From Campylobacterales bacterium (GTDB lineage: Bacteria; Campylobacterota; Campylobacteria; Campylobacterales; Sulfurimonadaceae): a stretch of 64,000 nucleotides of DNA. Below, piece by piece: positions 9,680 through 17,509 of this stretch. The stretch spans positions 1-64,000 of the forward strand of contig JAPLGO010000038.1 of the NCBI GenBank assembly GCA_026390115.1, in the 5' to 3' direction. Every line of letters starts with the position of its first letter. The first letter of the stretch is position 1. The translations under genes were made by a program, and so were the position numbers. Below the pieces are notes generated by a model. The model had not been told where the DNA came from. It saw only the letters and a list, made by a program, of their open reading frames with translations, and made no database searches.

Positions 9680-10143
9680 TACTCACTCTCTTTTATGTAT
9701 TTGAGTAATATTTTTCCTGAATCGCTTACCATAAGAATGCGTCTGCCTTGCCCGCCACCGACATCCTGTGCGATAATGGGGATTTTATACTCATTGAGTA
9801 TCTCTTTGGCAATAATTATATTTTTGCGTCCAACCATCATATTCTCTTGCGCAATGGTATCAATTACATTCGCGCCGCCAAATATCTTCGCTTCCATATT
9901 ATTGAGCTTGCAGCCGATGTTGAGCATTCCCTCAACCAGTCTATGAATGGCTATGTTCCCATACTTCGGGCTTTGAAGACCGTTACCATTCCACAGAGGT
10001 ACAAGATAGTGGTTCATTCCGCCAATCATCTCTGCTTTGTCATAGATACACACGGAAACGCATGAACCTAAGATAGTACTTATTTCAGTCGGTCTTACTC
10101 CGATGTAAAACTCACCGACATGAATAAACTTTTTAATAATCAT
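9679..10143 (-). CDS. cheD: CheD chemoreceptor glutamine deamidase
   Basis: 154 residues. The N-terminal signature is clear: VGEFYIGV, then LGSCVSVCIYD with the catalytic Cys, and GGMNHYLVP with the catalytic His. CheD deamidates specific glutamines on receptors and, in other bacteria, is often sequestered by CheC~CheY-P. No CheC is present in this cluster, so its regulator here is unknown. It overlaps the upstream His-less kinase gene and the downstream cheB by one base on each side (TAATG junctions). Confidence 0.96.
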   Translation of the reverse strand: MIIKKFIHVGEFYIGVRPTEISTILGSCVSVCIYDKAEMIGGMNHYLVPLWNGNGLQSPKYGNIAIHRLVEGMLNIGCKLNNMEAKIFGGANVIDTIAQENMMVGRKNIIIAKEILNEYKIPIIAQDVGGGQGRRILMVSDSGKILLKYIKESE

Positions 10144-11036
10144 TAGAATTCCATCATTCCATTATCTGATGTCTCAGCAAAAAACTCATCTGACCCAAGC
10201 CCCTCTGAAAGCGAAAGACTCGCCTCATCTTTATGGGAGAGTTTTACCAAAAAGACTGTTTTGTCATCTTCACTGAAGTGATCAATTGAGCCATCGAGTG
10301 ATTCTGCAAGCTCTTTTACAACACTCAGACCAAGACCAAGACCTTGCCCAGGGCGAGTTTTTCCGGTATTGTGTTTATAGAAGCGGTTGTAGATATTTTT
10401 GCTATGCGCAGCATAAACTCCCTCTCCGAAATCTTCAACCCGCAATGTATAAAAGCCATTCTCTGATGCAAAAATAATATTTATATCTGCGTTAGGATAA
10501 GAGTATTCGCAAGCGTTTGAAAGAAGGTTAAGAAGTATAAGATAGAGCTTCTGTCCATCTGTCACCATCTTTCCTTCAATACTGTTTTTCACTCGCACGG
10601 TGAGTGACTTCTCTTTAATAAGGTGTCCAAAATACTCTATGGTTTCGTCTGCTACATCTTCGGGGGTAATGCGTGCAAAATCATTTCCCATCTCTCCATA
10701 CTCTATCTCAGAAGCTGCAAAGATATTTTTCAGACTGAAATCCAGATAGGTGAGTTCACTGCGCATCATCGAACCTATGGCATCAAGCCGCTCAACGTCC
10801 ACATCTTTTTTAATCTTTTTCGCAAGACTGAGAAGGGAAGAGAGAGGATTATTAAACTCATTTTTTATCAGTGATAAAAAGTAGCTTTTTGCCGCTTCAA
10901 CCTCTTTACTTCTCTCGTTCATCTCAAGAAGTTTTTTTGTCATAAACTCCATCTCTGCAATTGAAGCACTCTTCTCTTCAAATCTTCGTCCTATCTCTTT
11001 TAAGAGTTCCTTATCACTGATATTTATAATTTCCAT
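10143..11036 (-). CDS. Histidine-kinase-like protein lacking the phosphoacceptor His
   Basis: 297 residues, soluble. A coiled coil (~15-50) precedes a HisKA-like helix reading FLSLIKNEFNNPLSSLL. Compared with the usual S-H-E-L-x-T-P-L, the His position is Asn59 (codon AAT, complement of 10860-10862; a C to A change from CAT would produce it). The ATPase domain keeps all boxes: LLNLLSNACEYS, VEDFGEGVY and GQGLGLGLSVVKEL. It could bind ATP but not autophosphorylate at the standard site. The tail ends NGMMEF, like the aromatic acidic tails of the MCP and X proteins of this cluster. It sits between cheR and cheD, so it is probably a structural or allosteric partner of the signalling array, or a phosphatase. 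Alternatively it is a decaying kinase, although the frame is intact. Confidence 0.85.
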   Translation of the reverse strand: MEIINISDKELLKEIGRRFEEKSASIAEMEFMTKKLLEMNERSKEVEAAKSYFLSLIKNEFNNPLSSLLSLAKKIKKDVDVERLDAIGSMMRSELTYLDFSLKNIFAASEIEYGEMGNDFARITPEDVADETIEYFGHLIKEKSLTVRVKNSIEGKMVTDGQKLYLILLNLLSNACEYSYPNADINIIFASENGFYTLRVEDFGEGVYAAHSKNIYNRFYKHNTGKTRPGQGLGLGLSVVKELAESLDGSIDHFSEDDKTVFLVKLSHKDEASLSLSEGLGSDEFFAETSDNGMMEF

Positions 11037-11045
11037 GGTGCTTCC

Positions 11046-11867
11046 TTATTGTTTCATGTAGATAGATGACTTGACTAATTTTAGGTTTTTAACACTCGGC
11101 GGTATAGATTCAGAGTGACCGATAAACATCAATCCTCCACTTTGTAAAAGTGATGCGAGATGTATATTAATCTGTGTCTGCACTGCTTTATCAAAATAAA
11201 TCATTACATTACGACAGAAAATTATATCAATCGGGTTCGAAAACATGCCGTAGTTCCCGTACACCAAATTAAATTTTCTAAATGTAATCATTTTTTTTAT
11301 AGAGTCATTCACCGCAAACTCTTTGGATGTTCCGCTTTTTTTGAGAGTGAAATATTTTTGCATGATATTGTGTGATAATCCTTCCATGGACTTTTCAGAA
11401 TAAACTCCAAGCATCGCTTTTTTTAAAATCTCTTCAGAGATATCCGTCGCCAATATTTTAATATCCCATGTTTCAATATTGGGTATATTCTCATGTAAGA
11501 AGATGGCGATACTGTATGGCTCTTCACCGCTTGATGAGGCACTTGACCAGATGCGAAGCTTCTTTTTCTCTTTTTTTAGGAGAGTGTTTTTTATATACTC
11601 TTTAAAATAGACCCACTGCTCTTTTTCACGAAAAAAAGAGGTCACATTGGTAGTGATGGCATCTTCAAGTTCATGGTCTATGATGCTTCCGCTATGATGC
11701 ACAAAGTAGTCATAAAGTTCCATGTAGCTGTTTAACCGTTTTTTAGTGAGCAGTTTGCTGAGCCTTGATTGCATCATTGAAACTTTCTGGTCACTCAGGG
11801 AGATGCCTAATCTGTCATAGACAAGCTCTCTGAAGAGGTCAAACTCTTTTTTCTTCAATTGAAGCAT
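11046..11867 (-). CDS. cheR: CheR receptor methyltransferase
   Basis: 273 residues. The N-terminal helical CheR_N domain (FDLFRELVYDRLGISL) is followed by the SAM-binding Rossmann domain with the family motif WSSASSSGEEPYSIA and the late motif DIIFCRNVMIYFD. It transfers methyl groups from S-adenosylmethionine to receptor glutamates, opposing CheB. It sits 3 bp after cheA and 9 bp before the His-less kinase, inside the operon. CheR in several bacteria docks on a C-terminal receptor pentapeptide; the MCP encoded in this operon ends DLKEF, which could play that role. Confidence 0.97.
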   Translation of the reverse strand: MLQLKKKEFDLFRELVYDRLGISLSDQKVSMMQSRLSKLLTKKRLNSYMELYDYFVHHSGSIIDHELEDAITTNVTSFFREKEQWVYFKEYIKNTLLKKEKKKLRIWSSASSSGEEPYSIAIFLHENIPNIETWDIKILATDISEEILKKAMLGVYSEKSMEGLSHNIMQKYFTLKKSGTSKEFAVNDSIKKMITFRKFNLVYGNYGMFSNPIDIIFCRNVMIYFDKAVQTQINIHLASLLQSGGLMFIGHSESIPPSVKNLKLVKSSIYMKQ

Positions 11868-11870
11868 TTA

Positions 11871-14087
11871 TTAATTCACTTTTATTTTAAAGAGTGCATC
11901 AACATTTAAGATAAGAGCAATATCGCCATTGCCCATAACTGCTCCGCCCGTGATTCCTTCGAGTTTTGCAAGTGCCTTGCCTAAAGGTTTAATAACTACC
12001 TGCTGGCGTCCGACCAAGTCATCAATCAGAAGTGCATATTTACCGTCTTCACTCTCTACACAGATAAGAGTTGACTCCCAAATTTCCGGTCGTTTTGCAT
12101 TGATTCCAAGTATCTCATTGAGACGCATAACTGGAATCATCTCTCCGCGAAGGTCAACAAACTCTCCCTTGTTTCGGGCTGTATGCACAATATCTTTTGC
12201 AGGTATAAACGACTCAACTACGCTCAGTGTAGGAATAATAAACATGTCTCCCGCACTCTTGACTATCATTCCGTCTATAATCGCCAAAGTAAGTGGCAGC
12301 AAAATCGTAAATACAGAACCTTCGCCTACTTTGGAATCTATCTCCACTTTGCCTTGGAGCTTCTCAATGGAAGATCTCACAACATCCAAACCAACTCCGC
12401 GACCCGAGATGTCGCTGATAACATCGGCAGTAGAGAAACCGGCCTGCATGATAAGTCCATATATCTGCTGGTCGCTCAGTACATCATCTTTGGCAATGAT
12501 ACCTCTCTCAAGTGCCTTGGCATAAACCTTCTCTTTGTTTATACCGCGCCCATCATCACGCACCTCGATAGCGATATTACCGGCTTTGTGGTAGGCACGC
12601 AGAAGAACACGACCTTTTGGGTTTTTACCTTTTGCTATGCGCTCTTCTGCAGTAGCTTCTATTCCATGGTCTATCGCATTTCTGATAATGTGAATTAAAG
12701 GGTCAGAGAGAGAATCAACCATAGTTTTATCTACCTCGGTCTCTTCTCCTTCTATTCTTAATTCTATATCTTTATCCACTTTTCTAGAAGCATCTCTTGC
12801 TACTCGTTTCATCTTGTCAAACGTGTCATGCACCGGCACCATTCTCAGAGCCATGACACGGTTCTGAATAAGACGGGTGATTTTGCTGAGGTTTTCAATA
12901 GTTCTGGTTAGTTTCGGGCTATTGAGATTTTTAATCTCATCATTCTCAGCCACAAAGTTTTGCGTGATTACCATTTCACCCACAGAGTCAAAGAGTTCAT
13001 CGAGCTTCTGTGTATCTATCTTTACAAAAGAGCGCTTGTCATCTTTACGGCGCTGCAAATCTGCGTCCGGTGCTTCTCTGAACTTTTCACCTTCAGCTTT
13101 TTCACTCTCTATTGTTTTGCTCTCAACTTTTTTACTCTCTATTCTTTCATTCTCCGCAGGCTGTTTTTCTATTGCCAATATTTGTGCACTAGGAGCAGTC
13201 TCTGATTGTGCAGCCGTTTGTACATTCAGTGAGCTTCTCGTTTCCACAAGAGCAGGTGGCTGTGCACTCTCCTCATTACCCATTAAAGTAATAGAAAACT
13301 CTTCCGGCTCAACAAATAAAAAGACCTCTTCAATTGAAGCAATACTCTCATGGCTCTCTAAATAGAGTTCAACTTCACCCCAGTAATTTACCTCTGCATC
13401 AAAATTTTCTATTTTTGCAATTTTAGGAAGTGTCCATTGAGATTGAAGAATATTTCCCTTTTCGCTTAAGAGTTGAAAAAAACGTCCATGGTCATATCCT
13501 CTGTGATAGATATCATTATCGAGCTTTAAAATAATTTTATATAACAGCTTCTCGTCACTAGCTACAGGTATCTCTATAGTTGCTTTTGGTTTTGTCGTCT
13601 CTTCAACAGTTTGGTTTATAACCTCGGTTGCAACAGGTGTCGTATTTATATCACCAAACTCTTCTGCAAGATTAACCATCTCCACAAACTCATTTGTAAC
13701 TTCTTTATTTTCAAGAAGATGTTTAATAGATTCTAAGGTAGAGTCATAGTTTGGAGGGACACCCTCATCGCCGTTTACCTCTAGCCAAAGAGTCTCTTTA
13801 ATAACATCTACGGCATTTAAAAATATATCGATAACATGCGCAGGTACACTTACATCGGTGTCTCGGTAATGGTCAAGCACATCTTCAAAAAGATGCACAA
13901 AACCGCCAAGACGGGTAAAACCAAATGAGTTTGCACTCCCCTTGAGGGTATGAACACCGCGAAATAACTCATTAAGCAACTCTTTATTCTCTGAATCCTC
14001 TTCATAATTGATAATATCAATATCAAGCTTCTCAATTATCTCTGTAGCTTCTTCAATAAATATAGAACGAATTTCTTCTTTAGTCAT
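11871..14087 (-). CDS. cheA: CheA chemotaxis histidine kinase
   Basis: About 738 residues from the ATG whose product begins MTKEEIRSIF. An in-frame ATG 33 bases further upstream would add a poor leader and run deeper into the preceding gene. Domains: P1 Hpt with phosphoacceptor His46 in GVHTLKGSANSFG; a long variable linker with a second small alpha/beta region; a Lys/Glu-rich linker; P3 dimerisation; P4 ATPase (NAIDHGIE, DDGRGI, GRGVGLDVV); and P5 CheW-like regulatory domain (LRGEMIPVMRLNEIL). All catalytic parts are present. It phosphorylates the CheY-like, CheB and REC-X proteins of the cluster. No C-terminal receiver is fused, unlike CheA-Y of Helicobacter and Campylobacter. The start overlaps the upstream small gene by 8 bp. 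Confidence 0.96.
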   Translation of the reverse strand: MTKEEIRSIFIEEATEIIEKLDIDIINYEEDSENKELLNELFRGVHTLKGSANSFGFTRLGGFVHLFEDVLDHYRDTDVSVPAHVIDIFLNAVDVIKETLWLEVNGDEGVPPNYDSTLESIKHLLENKEVTNEFVEMVNLAEEFGDINTTPVATEVINQTVEETTKPKATIEIPVASDEKLLYKIILKLDNDIYHRGYDHGRFFQLLSEKGNILQSQWTLPKIAKIENFDAEVNYWGEVELYLESHESIASIEEVFLFVEPEEFSITLMGNEESAQPPALVETRSSLNVQTAAQSETAPSAQILAIEKQPAENERIESKKVESKTIESEKAEGEKFREAPDADLQRRKDDKRSFVKIDTQKLDELFDSVGEMVITQNFVAENDEIKNLNSPKLTRTIENLSKITRLIQNRVMALRMVPVHDTFDKMKRVARDASRKVDKDIELRIEGEETEVDKTMVDSLSDPLIHIIRNAIDHGIEATAEERIAKGKNPKGRVLLRAYHKAGNIAIEVRDDGRGINKEKVYAKALERGIIAKDDVLSDQQIYGLIMQAGFSTADVISDISGRGVGLDVVRSSIEKLQGKVEIDSKVGEGSVFTILLPLTLAIIDGMIVKSAGDMFIIPTLSVVESFIPAKDIVHTARNKGEFVDLRGEMIPVMRLNEILGINAKRPEIWESTLICVESEDGKYALLIDDLVGRQQVVIKPLGKALAKLEGITGGAVMGNGDIALILNVDALFKIKVN

Positions 14088-14346
14088 GATATATCCAATG
14101 CACGCTGCCATAATGAGCAAGCTTCAGCACTCCCTCGTCAATCATAGGAATGCGGATTTCAGGCTTGCTTTTTTTAATACTAAACAGAAGAGCAAAAAGA
14201 GAAGAAGAGACAAATACCTCCCGCTCTCCTACTATTTCTATAGATTCAATATATTCCAAACGGGGTTCGACAAACTTTTTCAGTTCAATCACTTCACCCA
14301 AATCCATGTCCAGTTCTATCTCAAGAACATCGCCATCTATTGTCAT
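14080..14346 (-). CDS. Small STAS-like protein in che operon
   Basis: 88 residues. Alternating strands and helices, with a VSSSLFALLFSIKKS segment followed by RIPMIDEGVLKLAHYG, recall a STAS (anti-sigma-antagonist-like) fold, where a Ser/Asp loop precedes a helix. The match is weak and rests on pattern only. It sits immediately after the MCP stop and overlaps cheA by 8 bp, so it is co-expressed with the receptor and kinase. Small STAS proteins occur in some alternative chemotaxis clusters as partner switches. A role as a scaffold or adaptor is a guess. Coding is well supported by operon fit and lack of internal gaps. Confidence 0.7.
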   Translation of the reverse strand: MTIDGDVLEIELDMDLGEVIELKKFVEPRLEYIESIEIVGEREVFVSSSLFALLFSIKKSKPEIRIPMIDEGVLKLAHYGSVHWIYHD

Positions 14347-16308
14347 TTAGAACTCCTTCAAGTCCTCATCATCCAGAGGAAATACATCGTTGCTACTGCC
14401 TTTAGAGGCTTTTTTAGGAGCTATTGTCGCTCTTTTTGGCTGGTTATACGCTATATTCTTTGTCGGTTTTGATGTACGACGTACTTGTTGCGTGTTTTGT
14501 TGTGCGCCTACAATTCCAACCATAGCTGCTATTACTGCAACCATGTCTTGCATAGCAACAGCTTGAGCATTGAGTTCTTCAGACGCCGCTGCCGCTTCTT
14601 CGGATGTTGCCGCGTTTTGTTGCGTGACTTGATCAATGTTGCCCATCGCCTGTGCAATCTGGCTCATACCCTCACTCTGCTCTTTAGTAGAGATAGAGAT
14701 TTCGCTGATAAGATTTGAAGTCTTTTTAATCTTTTCATCAATATTTCCAAATGCTTCATTTGTTTTCTTCGCTACATCCAGACCGTTTCTAATCTGTTTA
14801 ATAGATTGTTCGATTATTTCCGATGTTTCAGTTGCAGCATTCGCCGAACGCTGAGCAAGCCCTTTAACTTCATCCGCAACAACTGCAAATCCTAAGCCAT
14901 GTTCACCTGCACGTGCCGCTTCAACTGCAGCGTTGAGGGCTAGAAGTTTTGTTTGGGATGCAATCTCATCAATCGTTTTAATAATTTTTGCGATTCTTTC
15001 ACTGGAGTTGTTAATCTCTTCCATTGCAGCCATAAGTTCCGTACCTCTTGCAAAACCTTCGGATGCCGCTTCTTTGGTATCTTTTGCCAAGATGTCAGCT
15101 TCACGAGAGTTGTCAGCGTTCTGATTATTGATAGCTGTTGCCTCTTCTACGGTCGCACTTACTTCTTCGATGGAGCTTGCTTGTTGTGAAGCACCCTCTG
15201 CAAGTGCTTGTGAAGATTCAGAAATTTCTCCTGCTGCACTTACTACCTGTGAGTTTGCGCTTGTGATTGACTCGACCGCACGGATGATAGGACCTGTAAT
15301 ACTTCTAATTAAGTAAATAGCTAAAGAGATACCGATTACAAGAGCTGCAATTAGACCCACAATCATGATAAATGCTGAAGAGGATAGGCTGGCAGCCGAA
15401 TCTTTTGAAGTAGTTGCAGTTTGATCCATTGCTGTTTTAGCTGTCTCTTGAGCCGCTTCTAATACTTCGCTTCCTACTGTAGTACGTTTTTTTCCAACCT
15501 CTTGCAGTTCAATCCAGCTTTTAATAAAACCATTTACAGCTTCCTGATATTGGTTAGCCGCAAGCTTAATCTCTTCAAGCTGCTTAAGGTTCTCGGCTTT
15601 GTGAACTATTTTCCCAAGACGGGCAAATATTGCATCCATTTTAGGAAAGTTTTTTTGCGCATCATAGATAATAGACGGATCTCTTAAAGCCTGTGATTTA
15701 AATGTCTTAATTCTTGTATCATTCCCTATATCAATTACATCATTGATAACTGTGATTTTTTCAAGTCTTTCTGCCAACTTTTCCGGAGGTAGCTTAGCAG
15801 CAATCTCATTTTTCATATCCTCATTCTGACCGGTTAAAAAGTCATTACAGTTGGTCATATACTTTTTAGCACCACTGTCTAACTCAGCTCTGTATTTCGT
15901 CAGCGCATCCAACAAACTTTCTGTCTGCTTGATAAGAGCTTCATACTCCAAAGTTTTTATTCTGGCATGCTTTTCATGCTCTGTAAGTTTGGTAAGTGAA
16001 TACTTTTCTGCGTGTGCTTTTGCTTCATCCAGATAGCGTTTTACTTCACTTAATTTTTTATTACCTTCTTCCAGAAAAGTTTTATCATCGGCATAAGCGT
16101 AACCTCTGATGGCATACATGGTTAAAAGAGCGTTTCTTTCAACATTATTTCCTACCGATACTTCTGGAACATATATCTCTGAAAGTTTCTTGGAGTCACC
16201 CTCAACACTCTTCATATTAAAAATAGCCATTGAACCCAAAACAAGGGTAATCATCAGCAGTAAAATAAACCCTATACTAATCTTATATGTTAACGTTAAA
16301 TTTTTCAT
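14347..16308 (-). CDS. Transmembrane methyl-accepting chemotaxis protein
   Basis: 653 residues. TM1 is at ~11-30. A ~280-residue all-helical periplasmic sensor follows, consistent with a four-helix or helical bimodular ligand domain. TM2 is at ~308-335 (IMIVGLIAALVIGISLAIYL), then HAMP, then the coiled-coil signalling domain with the conserved hairpin tip (DEIASQTKLLALNAA and GLGFAVVADEVKGLAQRSA, ~440-490). After the coiled coil comes a flexible ~50-residue tail that is Lys/Pro-rich and ends PLDDEDLKEF. It is the only receptor in the cluster and lies between cheW and the STAS-like gene, so it is probably dedicated to this CheA. The ligand is not deducible. Confidence 0.95.
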   Translation of the reverse strand: MKNLTLTYKISIGFILLLMITLVLGSMAIFNMKSVEGDSKKLSEIYVPEVSVGNNVERNALLTMYAIRGYAYADDKTFLEEGNKKLSEVKRYLDEAKAHAEKYSLTKLTEHEKHARIKTLEYEALIKQTESLLDALTKYRAELDSGAKKYMTNCNDFLTGQNEDMKNEIAAKLPPEKLAERLEKITVINDVIDIGNDTRIKTFKSQALRDPSIIYDAQKNFPKMDAIFARLGKIVHKAENLKQLEEIKLAANQYQEAVNGFIKSWIELQEVGKKRTTVGSEVLEAAQETAKTAMDQTATTSKDSAASLSSSAFIMIVGLIAALVIGISLAIYLIRSITGPIIRAVESITSANSQVVSAAGEISESSQALAEGASQQASSIEEVSATVEEATAINNQNADNSREADILAKDTKEAASEGFARGTELMAAMEEINNSSERIAKIIKTIDEIASQTKLLALNAAVEAARAGEHGLGFAVVADEVKGLAQRSANAATETSEIIEQSIKQIRNGLDVAKKTNEAFGNIDEKIKKTSNLISEISISTKEQSEGMSQIAQAMGNIDQVTQQNAATSEEAAAASEELNAQAVAMQDMVAVIAAMVGIVGAQQNTQQVRRTSKPTKNIAYNQPKRATIAPKKASKGSSNDVFPLDDEDLKEF

Positions 16309-16310
16309 CT

Positions 16311-16835
16311 CTATTCTCCTACCTTTTCAATTTTATTACTTGATTTACTCTCTTCAAACGAACTCATCTGAGTCAATTCATCATCTTCAAAAATCTTCTC
16401 CATGTCAAGGATTAAGATAACATCCGATCCAACCTCTGCAACACTTTGAATAAAAGAAGTGTCTATATGTGAACCAAATTTCGGCGGTTCGCTTAAATCT
16501 TTGTCGGCAAATGTGAGTACATCTTCTACTCTGTCTACGATAAAACCGATATTCACACCGCTCACTTCATTTATAATAATTGCAGTATTCATGTCATGCT
16601 CTTTTCTTTCAAGACCGAATTTCCCCCGGATATCTACAATCGGAATGATAGAACCCCGAAGATTAATAACACCCTCCACAAAAGAGGGAGTTCTCGGAAC
16701 GTGTGTAATCTTCATCATCGCAATGATTTCATTAATATGCGATATCTCTATTCCGTACTGCTCATCTTGGACAAAAAAACTCAAATAACGGTGTCTATGA
16801 CCGGCTTCTTCACTCTCTAAATCTTTTGTTCTCAT
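16311..16835 (-). CDS. cheW: CheW adaptor protein
   Basis: 174 residues, one CheW SH3-like domain. Recognisable parts are FFVQDEQYGIEISHINEII at the start, VINLRGSIIPIVDIRGKFG in the middle, and GFIVDRVEDVL. It couples the MCP to CheA in the signalling array. The C-terminal ~25 residues are charged and Ser-rich, beyond the usual domain. The ATG overlaps the last base of the upstream CheY-like gene, and the stop lies 2 bp before the MCP start. Confidence 0.96.
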   Translation of the reverse strand: MRTKDLESEEAGHRHRYLSFFVQDEQYGIEISHINEIIAMMKITHVPRTPSFVEGVINLRGSIIPIVDIRGKFGLERKEHDMNTAIIINEVSGVNIGFIVDRVEDVLTFADKDLSEPPKFGSHIDTSFIQSVAEVGSDVILILDMEKIFEDDELTQMSSFEESKSSNKIEKVGE

Positions 16836-17221
16836 TAAATCCCCAATACCATTTTTACAGCCTTTGTCAGCTTTTCATCACTAAACGGCTTAACCATCCA
16901 CCCTGTGACGCCTATCTCCTTACCTCGCTCTTTCATGGCAGGAGAACTCTCTGTGGTCAGAATCAGAATAGGTTTGTTTTTAAAGCGTTCATCTGCTTTT
17001 AATGTTGCTGCCAAATCTAATCCATTCATTTGCGGCATATTTATATCACTTATTAGCATGTCAAAGTTTTCACTCCCCCCCATTAATAAATCAAGCAACT
17101 CTGCCGGATTTTGATATGTAACTAAAGTAACGCTCCCGCTACTTTCCATCTCTTCTAAAGCCATTTGAGCTGTAGCCAGAATAGTTTTTGAATCATCTAC
17201 TAAAATAACTCTTTTTGCCAA
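16835..17221 (-). CDS. CheY-like single-domain response regulator
   Basis: About 128 residues from a TTG codon at 17219-17221, product beginning MAKRVILVDDSKTI. This start is chosen because a GGAT ribosome-binding site lies 5 bases upstream and receivers of this class begin there; an ATG at 17269 would add an unlikely leader. The receiver has acidic DD, phosphoacceptor Asp in DMLISDINMPQMNG, Thr in ILILTTESS and Lys in WMVKPFSDE. It is the promoter-proximal gene of the chemotaxis-type operon and overlaps cheW by one base. It probably carries the CheA output signal; the target (flagellar switch or other) is not in this window. Confidence 0.9.
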   Translation of the reverse strand: MAKRVILVDDSKTILATAQMALEEMESSGSVTLVTYQNPAELLDLLMGGSENFDMLISDINMPQMNGLDLAATLKADERFKNKPILILTTESSPAMKERGKEIGVTGWMVKPFSDEKLTKAVKMVLGI

Positions 17222-17319
17222 GACAAATCCTTTTATATAATGTAACCTTATATCCATAACCACTAGCATGCTCTTGCAAACGGTTCGGAATTTAAATTTT
17301 TTGAAATAAAAAATAATAA

Positions 17320-17343
17320 ATTATATTCAATAATTTGAATATA
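17320..17343. promoter_or_regulatory. Inverted repeat over the che operon -10
   Basis: In the divergent region between the che operon and the HD-GYP gene, TATATTCAA (17322-17330) and TTGAATATA (17335-17343) form a perfect 9-bp inverted repeat with a 4-bp centre. On the minus strand the arm at 17322-17330 runs into a consensus -10 TATAAT (complement of 17320-17325). A dimeric regulator bound here would block or modulate che operon transcription. The regulator is unknown. AT-rich palindromes can occur by chance, so confidence is moderate. Confidence 0.5.
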
Positions 17344-17509
17344 GTACAGGAAAATTATATCTGATTTTTTCAAAAAACTATTAAAAATTATTACAATTAG
17401 GAAACAATTTAATTTAAGGTGACGATGCATAAGCGCTATAAGTTCTTAAAAGATAATTTATGTTATCCTCTCATGCATTAGAGTCGGAATGACATTAGAG
17501 GAGTGGGTA

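Noticed and set aside
11929-12525. 198-codon open frame on the plus strand inside cheA
   Set aside because: It is the antisense of conserved CheA ATPase and P5 sequence, Ser/Ile-rich with no family resemblance; a shadow of coding DNA.
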